A stretch of DNA of 64,000 nucleotides from Atriophallophorus winterbourni (Eukaryota > Platyhelminthes > Trematoda > Plagiorchiida > Microphallidae). Position numbers and translations under genes: made by a program. Every line of letters starts with the position of its first letter. Position 1 is the stretch's first letter. Under the pieces are notes generated by a model that saw only the letters and a program-made list of their open reading frames with translations, was not told where the DNA came from and ran no database searches. The stretch covers positions 1-64,000 of the forward strand of contig JACCGJ010001422.1 of the NCBI GenBank assembly GCA_013407085.1. Reading direction: 5' to 3'. Shown piece after piece: positions 12,701 through 24,229 of the stretch.

Positions 12701-13281
12701 CTCCTCCCCCATTTTCACATGAATGTAGAAGTGGATCTTTGACTCCAGCATATGGATCTATGCCGCAAAACTCCAATGGAAATGCCGCAGCTGCAATGAT
12801 GGCTGCTGTTGCCGCGGCAAACTATGCAGCTTCAAAATTAACCTACTATTCTGGAGAGAATGATACCAATGAATTGGCGAATGATCGATGCCAAACAGGA
12901 TTCTCTTCTAACGGGAACATTTCATTGCCAGATTGGTCAACAAGTGAGCCACAAAACTTTTCTACACGACAAGAATTTCAACCGAATTTACACAAAACTA
13001 GTGATTCAATAAGTTTCCTACAATCTCCAAATATCACCAATCTGAATCACAACACTCACACCAGTAACGCGATAATCAATGAAACGTATTTGCAAGCCAA
13101 GACATTCGAACCTTTTTACCGCTCAAGACATGCCTGGGGTGAGATCAGTGATCACCCAGCCACACTGAATGGACCATATTTCGATTTTCCCTTCACTTCT
13201 GGATTTCCGTTGCAACGACTTAATGACGCCCCATTCATGGACAAATCTCATAATAATTCGACGGAACAAAAAGGTGATTAA
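3714..13281 (+). CDS. soxB: SoxB-type HMG-box transcription factor (two coding exons)
   Basis: Nuclear DNA-binding regulator of the Sox family; SoxB proteins act in neural and stem-cell specification. Coding exons are 3714-4634 and 11500-13281. The donor is CAAG|gtgagt, the acceptor is ttatttgcag|GGTCAA, and both sit in phase 0, giving about 900 aa. The start is the first ATG after an in-frame TAA (3669). Residues 1-307 show no known domain; they are Ser/Asp/Glu-rich with two sumoylation-type motifs (LKIE 39-42, IKPE 191-194). The HMG box spans about 322-400: RPMNAFMVW, then [18 protein letters not shown], which is the SoxB signature and unlike SoxC/D/E/F, then [10 protein letters not shown]. 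The C-terminal half has a His-rich stretch (about 457-471), a Gln run (about 481-487) and Ala runs (about 636-650 and 734-752), typical of low-complexity activation or repression regions. The long N-terminus is unusual, since vertebrate SoxB has only about 40 residues there. The HMG exon is certain; joining exon 1 is a strong inference. Further 5' non-coding exons are possible. Confidence 0.88.
6296..6400. repeat. AT-only low-complexity patch
   Basis: Runs of TAATAT and ATTATT with local self-complementarity, inside the Sox intron. Confidence 0.85.
6893..7062. repeat. Foldback (MITE-like) element of repeat family A
   Basis: Two inverted arms of about 65 bp around a loop of about 25 bp. The left arm runs from ggttagagcaggtttttggg to cagaagcttcg; the right arm is its reverse complement (cgaagcttctttgtcag to cccaaaaacctgctctaa). 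The flanking sequence aatgcaaagaaatttgagtg is shared with copies at 18.65 kb and, inverted, at 19.43 kb. Confidence 0.85.
8820..9200. other. GC-richer patch in Sox intron, origin unknown
   Basis: The base composition differs clearly from the AT-rich intron around it. Short open frames here have no recognisable domain. It could be an old transposon insertion or a conserved element; the sequence alone does not decide. Confidence 0.35.
9738..9802 (+). repeat. Fragment of repeat family with CTGATGA core
   Basis: The stretch ctcactgaagctaatttta followed by ctgtctacac and gatgatg matches the start of the units at 34.6 and 34.95 kb (tcactgaacctaatctttct and gtcttcacctgatga). The GAAAC half is not preserved here. 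Confidence 0.5.
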
Positions 13282-16200
13282 AAGGGAATAACAAGTGTCA
13301 AATTTCGGGTGAAATCATGCAAATTGTTAACAACAACGTTTCCTGTAAAATGTTCGGGTGATTGAGCACTTGTGCACACAACGGACATGACTGCAACCCG
13401 GATCACTTTTCAATGTCTTTCGCCAAGCAACGCTGATAGGAAGATTTTTTATGGAGCTAAATCGTTGCGCGTTTAGATTACTTCAATCTCCTTTCCGCCC
13501 ATGTGAGACAGTCTATTTTTCCATGCAGTCAACGCTATCATCCAGCCATTATTCAGCCAACATAATCTTGAAAACGTGTAAATCGTTTGTCGGTTTTCAA
13601 GCCTTTGTTTTTTTTCAAATAAGAAGATTTTTGGTAAACAAATGCCATGGATTACAAATACCATGATTCTGTACAAATGAGTCTTTAAAATTATTGTAAA
13701 AATGCGTCTTCGAAATATTTTTTACATTGAATTATTTTTTTGCGTTTGACGGGGCTCCAGACACAGATATGCATGCAAGTAACACTTTTATATATTTCAG
13801 CAGTTCATTGGGGCTGGCACTGATCACGGGATTGATTAGCAAAACGCAATGAAAATTATAATTCAGTAACTGGACAGGAATCTAGTTCCTCGCAATAATT
13901 TCTCGTTTATTTCACAAGTGGGAGGAATTTGGGCAAGCACATTTTCCCGAAACTCCCGGCAAACTACCGAATAAAAGGCGTTAATCTTTAATTTATGAGG
14001 AAGAAGCTCTATGCAATCAACTAACGAAATTATATACCACTGATCTCGGCTTGAGAACAATGCTTTGATTTAGATTAGTCACCAGTTTGACTAAGCATTG
14101 AGCATAACATCCATTGACAGTTAACCAATCTGGGTGAAGAAATTAATGAAACTCTAGCCACATAAGTTTCGACATGTCGATTTCAGATGTATTTTATCCT
14201 GGTGAAGTTAGGCACTTGTGTAAGCAATCCATAACTCGAGTCAAATCTTCTCGTCAAGCTACTATATTTCTTTAGCTAATCTTGAAATTGCAATTTTGTG
14301 TGGAACTGATACGCTTTCCGTATAGTAAAATGACTTTGATCTAAAAATTCTTATTTTCATGCATTTCCATCACATACCCCCCAAGAATGATTCCGTGCTG
14401 TGTGCACTCATCAGGCTGTCAGTACGATCAGAATCAGGCCGTGAAAATTGATCTAGATTTTTTAACATTTAACGAGTCTTTCGTTTTTGCAACTTCCGTC
14501 CAAAACGAACAGCATACTTGTAGAGTAAATATCATGCGCATATCAACGTAACTCTGCCATGTGGTGGTTTGTGATTTCCCAAGGTGAACAGATGATAAAG
14601 TTGTTGTTTGGTTTTAGATGCCCGCGCATTTGAAATTTATGATTTCCCGAATTGGCTACCACACAAATACTATCAATGATAAATATTCCATCTGAAAATG
14701 CAAGGAATGAAATTCAACAGATACCTTTAAAAATAGACCATCGTCTGTTTTTCGATTGGTCTTGCTACTCTCATGAAATAATTCGTTCAGTTTGCGAGTT
14801 GATGTGATTATTTTCTCTTAGGGATCTGCTGCAATAAGCGGAGACTCTAATTTTAGTTTTATGAAATAAACAACTCAAGTAAACATGGATAACACAAGAC
14901 AAGATATTAAATGGCGATCCCGATTTATTTATTCACACAAGGTGTGGCATAATAAGCGTTATCAGTTTTACATCCAATCCAATTTATATAGTATTAAAAT
15001 CAACATTTCGCTTAGACAAGATCCTTTTAGCCCACGGTCCGTGTTTGAATTGTGCAGCCGAGTATTTACATTTGATCATCTGTGCTATATTAATCGTGCG
15101 TTTTGTAGTCGTTCCGGAGAAATTCGAAAAAGTTATCAATCCATTTAATGAAACCAACTCTCGATCATTATGTTGAAACATTTTAAGCGGAACTTAAACC
15201 AGTGTGCAACGATTCGCACCTATTTCCTAAAATCATTAATAAGTTGAGACGAAAATAATCGGTACGTAAATTCTACCAAAATTTCGAAGAGAGATAACTA
15301 TTTTGAGAAAAAAACGTGCACATAATTTTAATCAGACAAATGTTGACTGAATTGCTGAAGAATGTTGGAACTCTTGATGTCGATAGAATGATAAATTTGA
15401 AGAACCTTTCAGACTAAGTTCATTGGGTACTCTTCCGGAAAAATCTCTCACTTTGTATTATGTGTTCCAATCTTTTGTGTCCTGTACATACTACTATCGA
15501 TCGTCGCTAAGCTGTTGAGTGACCAACTTGTGTGAGTGTAATGCCACATCTGACCACACGTGGCTTAAACAAACTGAGGTGCGACAGATGTTGCATAATA
15601 AAACATTGTTAAAATAAACCAAAATCAGAATGTAGGCATACTATACTCATTCCGGTTGTCTTCACCGACACACCCTGTTTTGGCGGATCCATCGTTCGTG
15701 AGAAGTCAGTGATGATGCTCACACGGGAATCGCTCCTTCTGTTTCTATCAATTAGAAGTAGAAATGCTAACATTACACCATAACGCTTGTTCGATTTACT
15801 TGAATTTACCAGACATTCTTGATCGTGAAATAGATTGATACATGGGTTCAACGGTTGCTCATCTAAAGAAAACTTTAAACGCTCCATGTAATTTTTATAC
15901 GAAGGAAGAATCCTGACACAGTGAAGATGGAAACATTGAATAATTTATCGTGGTGAGTGAGTAACTTGCCAAAAAACTCTCATCGGTGACCAAAAATTAC
16001 GGGGTAGTGAATGTTGAGAGTTGTATAAAAACAGCAGTTTCTAACGTAAAATTTATCCATGAAAGACAAACTATCAACTCCCTACCGTGAATTTGGATGA
16101 ATCAAAAAATTGTACGTGAGGCAGCAAATTACTCAAGCACATTTTCGGTACTTCTGTTTTGTTTCGCAGCTGATAAACTTTCGCAGCTGATAAACGTTCA

Positions 16201-18610
16201 TTTGCCCTCCAAGATGAATCATTTTCGCGTCAGCATAAGTTGCTTGCAAGAATGGGACGTCATGAAATGTAAGTTTCGTGGCTCATGTTACAAGTAACAA
16301 AAGAGGATCGATGGTGCTCAATGTAATGTTAGTTAATGAACTAAAACCTCTCAATAAACATGTTAGTTTTAGTCAATAATGGATGCCATATTGCTATTAG
16401 ATCGGCGAAAAATACTACAGTATTAATCGTTTAAGCAATACGGCTCGTGGCTTTTGCAAATGATGCAAAAGCGTTTAAGCAATACGGCTCGTGGCTTTTG
16501 CAAATGATGCAAAAGCATACCAACGCGTTTAACGCATATATGCGGATTGTTTGTACACGTGATTGAGTGATATATTCTAAACTATTGATATGTGGTTTCA
16601 ATAACTACAAAGCACAAAATGAGTGAAACAAATCGTTTGATATACGCGATTGTGTTTGATCATGTTGGTTTGACGTGCTCCATTAGTTATGTTGATGTTC
16701 ACGATAAAATTTCATCTAAGCACCGGCCCAACTCTTAATCTTGAATTTATGTGATTCTACAACATTCAGAGTAAAATGGAGTACACAATCTAGCAACAAT
16801 TTTATTCCATTGTTGAAGCACTGGTCAGCCGTTGAAAATTACTGGGGATTTCGATAATGAAGAACATTAATTTCCTTTGTCTGAGCAAAATCACTAAGAA
16901 TCAGCAATATTACAGTAAGCGAAAAAAACATTACTGATCATTCTAAAATGTTAACTAGATTACGTAAGACAGATTAGATATTATTGTATGAATATCCGAA
17001 GCTGTTTCCACAGTTAAATCTATAAACTTCTTCTTATCAATATTGCACAAACAACACATCTTCCACGCTTGTACTCCGCAACAATTTCGTTCATAATTAT
17101 AAGGGTGAATTAATATTGGTCGAATTTTTCTAAACACCCAAAACAGTGGGGTTTGAAATGAGATCCACAGAAGTGAAATGCCCAAACGGTATTAGTATGT
17201 TTGATGCCATCGCTTACACTACTTGGCCGCTTTGAAACAAAACATCGAGGCCAAAAACAGTGTCAAAACGTTCATGGTTAAAGGAGATGGTAGTACAGTC
17301 ACACTTATAATTGTTATATGTCATGCATTTTACCGCGCCATCCTTTCACGAATGTGAAGCAAAATAAAACTACATGGATGCCAGTGCCGAATGCGTCCAA
17401 ATTTCAACCTCGCACACCACACGCACATTACTTCATCTGATAAAAAATCAAAATACTTCCTCGCATAAACTACTCTGAACGAATTGATCATCCGTTGAAT
17501 TCATAACATTACGAGGTCAACGCAGTTGTATAATGTTCAATGTGTCCATTTCTTGCGTGAAATGAATAACCACGCTTGCAGCTGCTAGACCACAAAATCA
17601 AATAATATACGAATTCAATTTTCAATTGATTTCCCAAAGGGAACAAATGCAGATTTACTTTTCCTGATTCCAGCTGTGTATTATCCTCATCAGATAACAA
17701 ATCACGCGAGCGAATATGTATGGTTGTAGGAGAAGTTCCTATCCATCAACAGCGTGTCTGTCGCCACACCTATGTGCCAGATGTTCGCATAGCTTGGTTA
17801 AACCAAATGATTTCTTCCTCCCAGGTATAGACTCCTCACATCAGCACGCAAGTAAAAGTTGAGACTTAAATAATTTACAAGCAGCGATTAAATCGAATAA
17901 TTTACAGAATTTTGCAAAGACTATTATTAGCCATAAAAATAGCCATTTAACAGTCAGACTCTCAGTGAAGTTTTAAATCCAGTGACACAAATTGAATACA
18001 CAATGCTCTGATTCACTGACTTCACCTTATTAGAACCAATTCCTCTTCTATTTATCCATGTGAGCTGCTTCTGATGTGGGTTACCTATTAGACTAATGAG
18101 AACTTAAACGAAAATCGATTCCCTTACTGATTGAATGACAGTCGGACTCACTGAAAGATTGATTGATTGAACGATTAAGTATAATGGGTTGATTATATAT
18201 ATAACCGGGACCAAAATGAATTCCACGCAAACTAATCAGTGAAGATTTGAGTCATCGTATTTACAGTCAAGAATCAATTGAAACTGCTCGAATGGGTTAA
18301 GGTTCACCGGGGCAGATGTGTGTTGGAAGTGAGTGCTCTGTACTCGTTTTGTTATCTGATATGAAGGCTGACAAAAGTGTCTCAGATTGTGATTCACAAT
18401 TAGCGCACTGATTCCATACGCAGCAACATCACTACAGCCTTTTATTTGATAACGATCTGCGACTAAATGTTTTGTGATGCTTTCAGTTAAGAAAAATGGG
18501 TGTGGATAGTTATAACAAATCCTCTTTTTAAGTGAAGCCGGCAATGAGAAAACCACTTTCTGTGTGTGCTTCTCAAAATACGTGTTAACTAACTAAATTA
18601 AATACCAGCA
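13282..18610. other. Intergenic, no gene supported
   Basis: The first few hundred bases are presumably the Sox 3' UTR; an AATAAA at 13970-13975 is a possible polyadenylation signal. Short frames between 13.4 and 18.6 kb have no domain or splice context. The only structured feature seen is the tandem duplication at 16428-16515. Confidence 0.5.
16428..16515. repeat. Exact 44-bp tandem duplication
   Basis: The unit begins cgtttaagcaatacggctcg and ends gatgcaaaag; the second copy at 16472-16515 is identical. Each unit ends in an imperfect palindrome, cttttgc-aaatgat-gcaaaag, able to form a 7-bp stem. Confidence 0.95.
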
Positions 18611-18639
18611 ATCGATTGGAATATGTTTGGGACCGATCG

Positions 18640-19460
18640 TGTATTCATAATGCAAAGAAATTTGAGTACAATAGGTTAGAGCAGTTTTGGAATAACGTTT
18701 CACTTCTGACAGAAGCTTCGTCAGACGAAGGGTTATAGTCAGGACAGAGAGCATGATTAGGTAGTAGTCAACCCCACACCACTGATTTGACCTTACCGTT
18801 AAACAGCCTATAGTATGCCTACAGTGTGACGCGTCTCGTGGGAATGACCAAGATCACTGGTCGATTTTCCTACTAGGGCGTAACCACGGCAATCTAATAC
18901 AAGTGAACACGGCCAAGGTCAGTTGACACTGCGGCCCACATGCGTAAAAGTACATAACTAACGTGGCTAATGTATTGTGGTGCTCACATCCCTATCCCTT
19001 ACACACCAGTACCGGTTTCTGGCTGTTTGCCGTCATCAAGTGGAGATAGTAAGATCAGGTTCAATGAGCCTGGAAACAGTGGAAAAGCGGTAAACAAAGT
19101 TAAACTTGTATGCCAATGTTATATAGGGTTCTTTCAAAGAACCACCATAAAGGTCTATTTGCCTATCCACATCAATCTAATACAAATGAACACGGTCAAG
19201 GTCGGTTGACACAGCGGCCCACATGCGTAAACGTACATAACTAACGTGGCTAAGGTTAGGCTATTTTTGAAGAAAAACAAAGATCTAATTAACTAGGAGG
19301 TATAAGGTGAATAAAAACTATTTACTTTCACATCAGTGCCGAGCGGCCCACATGCTTAAAAGTATATAACTTACGCGGCTAAGGTTAGGCTAGTTTTGTA
19401 GGTATAAGACGCGCAGTGCTCTCATTGATTGCACTCAAATTTCTTTGCATTAAGTTAAAT
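18640..19460. mobile_element. Repeat family A element with terminal inverted repeats
   Basis: The left end (about 18650) reads atgcaaagaaatttgagtac, and the right end near 19430-19453 is its reverse complement. Next to the left end lies the same subterminal hairpin sequence as in the 6.9 kb foldback (ggttagagcag, then cagaagcttcgtcagacgaag). Inside are degenerate copies of a unit with cggcccacatgcgtaaaagt at about 18930, 19215 and 19345, followed by acgtggctaaggttaggct in the last two. No coding capacity is seen, so it is a non-autonomous element. Confidence 0.7.
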
Positions 19461-20339
19461 ACTATTTAGGAATAGTTTTAATGCTTCTCATACCGAGGAA
19501 AAGACTAATGTAAGTTATAAAAACTGATAACCTGGCTACGATTTTAGGTTAAAATTTTGTCTCTGAACTTATATAGCAGAAAATAACCCAACTTAACCAA
19601 CGATAGTAATATTTCAGAAGGAATTGTATATCGATGTCAAAAACGGCCTGTAGAAGATACCAAATTTGCGAAACCAGTTATTACAGAACTGGTGATCATG
19701 GAAAGCATTCTATGATCTCGGCTTTGTTTAATGGTAAAACCATTTCACAAAAACGACGACTATTAGCAGCAAGACCAGGTTCCTGTAAATGAAGTAATTA
19801 TTCAGCGGTAATTTTTAAGCAAATAAACACATACGCTGGATATCCATCCCAGTTTAACATTTTTGTGCATTCTGAGTTCTATATCAATAATTAGTCACAA
19901 TCCAAGCTCGTTTTTAAATTTGAGGAAATTGGGAAAATAATTTAAAAATAACGTAAACAAGTCTCCAGGATAGTAAAAGAAGGATCCATGTACGTACAAT
20001 ATTTCATCGTTTTATCAAGTTACACATTTGAAACTCTTCAGCATCCAAAAACTGATTATTTATCCTGTATTCTTTTTGAATATTGCCAATTTTGATTGTT
20101 TTCCATTGAATTAATGAGACGGAAACGCATTGCTATTTGGCCATTACGCAATCAAAATAGAATCAGAAATAATCCTAACATAACTCCAAAAATATTCACT
20201 CGGTGAGCTATATTTATGACAATTCAACTATACATCCTGACGCCATGGATCTACATGTGTCACCACACTGTGTAAGTGAAAACAATTTCTGCCCTTTGGA
20301 TTTTTACTTGATTCCTAAACTACTCAATAAGCAACCGAA

Positions 20340-20440
20340 TCCGCTTATTACTCGTTATATTATTCGTAATACCCATACTATTCTGTGTTTTTGTAAAGCT
20401 ATATGCTTTTTAGACCATCGAAATTGATTTCAAATCAGTT
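20340..20440 (+). repeat. LINE 3' terminal fragment
   Basis: The sequence tgtaaagctatatgctttttagaccat resembles the 3' end at 32605-32640 (tgtaaagtatttgctttttggaccat) and, more distantly, those at 30870-30906 and 36300-36340. It is a heavily 5'-truncated LINE copy. Confidence 0.5.
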
Positions 20441-20481
20441 AACCAAGTTTTCATTAAAATTATCACAAAGTACACAAAGGG

Positions 20482-22110
20482 TTAACCCTTTAGCGACCAA
20501 AAGGACCATACGGTCCTCTTTTGGATAACTGTTCTAATAATTAAACAGTGAACAATATTCGGTTGCTGCGAGGTTTGAACGAGTCCAGACATGTCGAAGC
20601 ATCGTTCTTAGACTGTCTGGCTCTCAGTGTGCGTCATTCCATCAGTATGCAGAAGGTCTTTGCGAGCTATAGACGTACTGTTCTGTTCTCCTTAAAAGTT
20701 CATTTTTGTAACTAAAATGGCACATACACCAGGTGAGATTTGACTCTAAATAATTCATTGGTGAAAGATGAGTATTTGAGTTGAAACTTAAAGTCTTTAG
20801 AATGACGTTTTTGTTTTTATCAAGATATTTACATTATATTTTGTAAAGAGGACCATACGGTCCTCTTGGTCTTGGGAAAGGCACAAGTAAAAGAGGACTG
20901 TATGGTCTAGTTGGTCTTGATGATTCGTTTTCCGAATATTACTATTTATTATCACCAAATTAATTGTCTAACCAGATATTTAGGCAGATATTAATATTTC
21001 CAATGATATTCATTATTTCAAAACAACATAACAATGGAATTATTTGTATTTCAAACACATTATTTAGAGTCTTTGATTGTTGCATAGCCAAGTAGTATGA
21101 CATGATCATTTGAATATAAAACCTCAAATAAATAAAGATCATATAGCTACAAAAGATATGATTCGAATGTTATAGTTTAATTTATAATCTTGATATATAT
21201 TTTGTCACAGAATACACGACATATTTTGGGATTTAAATATTTCCCAAATGTATTCCATCTTTTGTTCATAATCATTTGTCAATTATTATCAGCAATTTAT
21301 TCTTTTATAATTGTGCTGTAGTAAGGCGATGTGACGTAACAAGTGATTTTTGAATTGAGCAAAATATATACCTACAAGTTTCTTGTTTTTAGGTACGAGG
21401 ATGAAGCCCAGCAGCATCGCCAGTAAAGTAGCCACACTAGATTGTACAAGTGATGTAGAGTCAGATTTTTCTGATGATGATGTTCTATATCCTGATTTTG
21501 AAGCCCTCATGCAAAATTTAAGTGAAGATGAACACAATGTGAAGGATCAAGAGAACATACTTACTGAACAACGTTGTGTTGACACTGCAGTTACAAGCAT
21601 AAGGAATAAATCTGATCGTATTTATTGGCATTCTATGAGAACATCACATACGGAAGAGGATGTTCACGTATTTGACAGCCATCTTATCGAGAATGACAAC
21701 ATTGAGTCTCCAATGCTTTACTTCAAGAGTCTGGTATCTGATGACCTAATAGAACAAATTTGTGAACAAACTAATTTGTATGCTCTGCAAAACGATCCAT
21801 CAAAACCCCTTAATCTAACTAATTTGTAATTTGAACAGTGGTTGGGAATATGCATGCAAATGTCAGTGACCAAAATTGATAACACTCGCCTTCATTGGTC
21901 AGCTCATGCTTTGAATGAAAACATTGCTCAAACAATGCCACGTAAAAGATGGGAAAACATAAAATCATGTTTTATTTTAAAAAATAATACACAAAGAAAA
22001 GAAATATTTATCACTAATTTGCATGAAATTTTCCCTCAAGTCCAATAGGACCGTAGGTCTTCTTTTGTTTAAGCTGTCTCAGGTCCAAGTGGACCGTACG
22101 GTCCTCTTAT
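20482..22110 (+). mobile_element. piggyBac-like transposon, 3' truncated
   Basis: The left end is TTAA (20482-20485) followed by CCCTTTAGCGACC, the usual piggyBac terminus. A palindrome of the form GAGGACCATACGGTCCTC occurs in the left end (20502-20517), inside the intron (20848-20865, and degenerate at 20892-20909) and twice after the coding part (about 22047-22060 and 22090-22107). Between them lies a split transposase start. The expected right terminus (AAAGGG-TTAA) is not found after the last palindrome, and the catalytic half of the transposase is absent. Confidence 0.8.
20717..22048 (+). pseudogene. piggyBac-family transposase, N-terminal part
   Basis: Exon 1 is 20717-20732 (ATG GCA CAT ACA CCA G), the donor is gtgaga, the intron is 20733-21392 and the acceptor is gtttttag. 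Exon 2 runs from 21393 and restores a Gly codon across the junction. The N-terminus is acidic (ESDFSDDDVLYPDFEALM), as in PGBD proteins. It is followed by the conserved piggyBac N-terminal region: SPMLYFKSLVSDDLIEQI, then EQWLGICMQMSV, then TMPRKRWENIKSCF. A single in-frame TAA at 21827-21829 interrupts it, and the frame resumes unchanged to 22048. The DDD catalytic domain and the C-terminal cysteine-rich finger are missing, so it is a dead copy. Confidence 0.82.
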
Positions 22111-23441
22111 AAATTTTTCCTTCGGAATTAAACTTTTAAGTATTTATATGTAAATTATGCCCGAGTTATAATTTCAGTGTAAAAAAGTTACCAAAATATT
22201 TCGCCACATCGATACAGTTTAGCCCAAGTCTAAATCAAATAAAAATCACCGATGAAATGGGCAACGTTAGATAACTTTCCTTTGCATAACAAAAATACAG
22301 TGAGTTCATCTTTAAACAACAAGATTTAGTTTCATTATTTTATAATTACAGTTTATATTTCGTCATAATTCGCAGAATTGTCCGATTATTTTGTATGCCC
22401 ATGAATCGTCGGAATTTCTTTATCAACCGGTATGCTTTGAAGTTTACCATACACAAATGCCTTTTGAATCTGGTCGGCGAGGGGTTATTCATTAACAAAA
22501 ACAAAGATGGCGTCTTCGTGATATTTTCTCTAAGGAAATCACGTATTGTTTAGGCGTTTAAACCCGAAACTCCACATAGTTCAAAACTTATTCGTCCATG
22601 GCCCTTTTCGATTCATTTCAATCACACGGTAGTACATTTTATTTTAATAATTTTGTTTTTATGGACTTTAGTACCGTGTTTATAAAACACAAAAATGGTT
22701 CATACATATTAAAACGATCTATTCCAATCATTCAAATAATTCTTTTGGCCAAGATTCACTTTTTTAATATTAATGAATACAAAGAATTCTGAAATATGGT
22801 GTGGTTTATTAGAGAAACCATGACATGCATTGTGTGTTCCATCTGATTAATTCCCGACGAGAACTCGGAGATTGCTGAAGCACAAATCCTGTCACACTGA
22901 CGTCACCGGCAACAGACATGATGAGGGCACGAGAAAAATTCAACGTAATGGATTCGCCACAAACGGAAGTCTGGCATTGATTGCCCAGGTTGTATGACTA
23001 TATATTTCAATGGAAGGAAACCACCGAGTAGAAATTGTTGATTAGTTTCGGACAATTTAAGTAATCCGTTCCTATTGCAATAAATCACCATAAAGAAGAT
23101 TTATTTGGTTTGAAGAGATTTTAATTTCGTCCACAGCATTTGTTTCAATTAGCCTAATTTATTTATGCAAATTTTGAACAAATTATGTTATGTCAGAATC
23201 GATCGAATTTGGAGACGCGTTTATCAGAAGAATCGAGAAATTTACAAGATTCCGCTTGCGGATTATGATTTCTACATTCAATTTGAAGGTTCACGAGTTA
23301 TAGTTCGAAAGCAATTAACTTTGCTATAAGATCAGAAAGAGAAAAAATCAGAATGCGACAGAGACACACGAAATATATCTGGATGATATGACAAGATACA
23401 GGCATAAAATAAAGATTGTCCGTATGCCAATATACAAGCAG
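22111..23441. other. Intergenic, no gene seen
   Basis: AT-rich sequence with only short frames lacking recognisable domains, lying between the piggyBac remnant and the piggyBac-type MITE. Confidence 0.5.
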
Positions 23442-24027
23442 TTAACCCTTTCAGGACGGATGTAACCTTTTGGTTACATGAACTTCGCAAGTCATTTTAA
23501 GCTAATTCTAACTGAATTTTCCGAATTTATTTTGCACGGCGGCATACAGAATTTTGTCAACTGCAGGGTGGTTTTCTTCTTTGTTCGCAATCATCATTGA
23601 CTTTTCCACAGTGAAAGAGAAAGTTTATGCTGCTACGGGTTTCGAACGTATCCTCACAATTCGCAGTTTTGTGAGCCGAATAAAAATCGTGTGAAAGTCT
23701 CAGTTATTATAAATTTTGTTCCAGTATAAACTTAGTCATGCCTACAAAAAAATTATGTAAAAAAATTGGAATAAATCAGAAAATCTTGGAAATGCGTTGT
23801 GTTTAAATTGATGTAACCTTTATGTTACATCCGGCAGAAGTCACCAAAATCGTACGCTGGTGACTTATGCCGGATGTAACCAATTGGTTACATTTTGTTA
23901 TTTTTTCAATTATGTGAATAGCACAAACTTTTTATATTATTTGTGTTATTTAACCCCTGGGCAACTCGTTTCCGATGAAAAATATTTTATTTCGGGTTAG
24001 AAAATAATTCAGGCATGAAAGGGTTAA
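23442..24027. mobile_element. piggyBac-type MITE with TTAA target duplication
   Basis: A 578-bp element (23446-24023) flanked by TTAA on both sides (23442-23445 and 24024-24027). Termini are CCCTTTCAGGACG on the left and, read inward from the right, CCCTTTCATGCC. Subterminal palindromes built on GTAACC..GGTTAC occur at about 23461-23481 and twice between 23812 and 23893, with GATGTAAC half-sites. An ATG-led stub around 23739 resembles the short first exon of the larger piggyBac copy, but no transposase follows. Confidence 0.88.
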
Positions 24028-24229
24028 GACCTCGTTAAAAACGTCAACTTCACTTCGAGTTAATTGAAAATAATTAGCACGCACTGAATAGGTAGATACA
24101 AGATAAATAGTTAAAAATATAATAATAAATACACAGTATGAGTTGCGGCTATATCGAAAATCGCTTTGGGATAACTAGAAAATATTCACTGATAAAGAAC
24201 ATGACCTTATTGGACATGATTTTGATTAC

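Noticed and set aside
12431..12751. 106-codon minus-strand frame within the Sox coding exon
   Set aside because: Antisense shadow of the Ala-rich region of Sox; its Gln/Leu-rich content mirrors the GCA/GCT codons.
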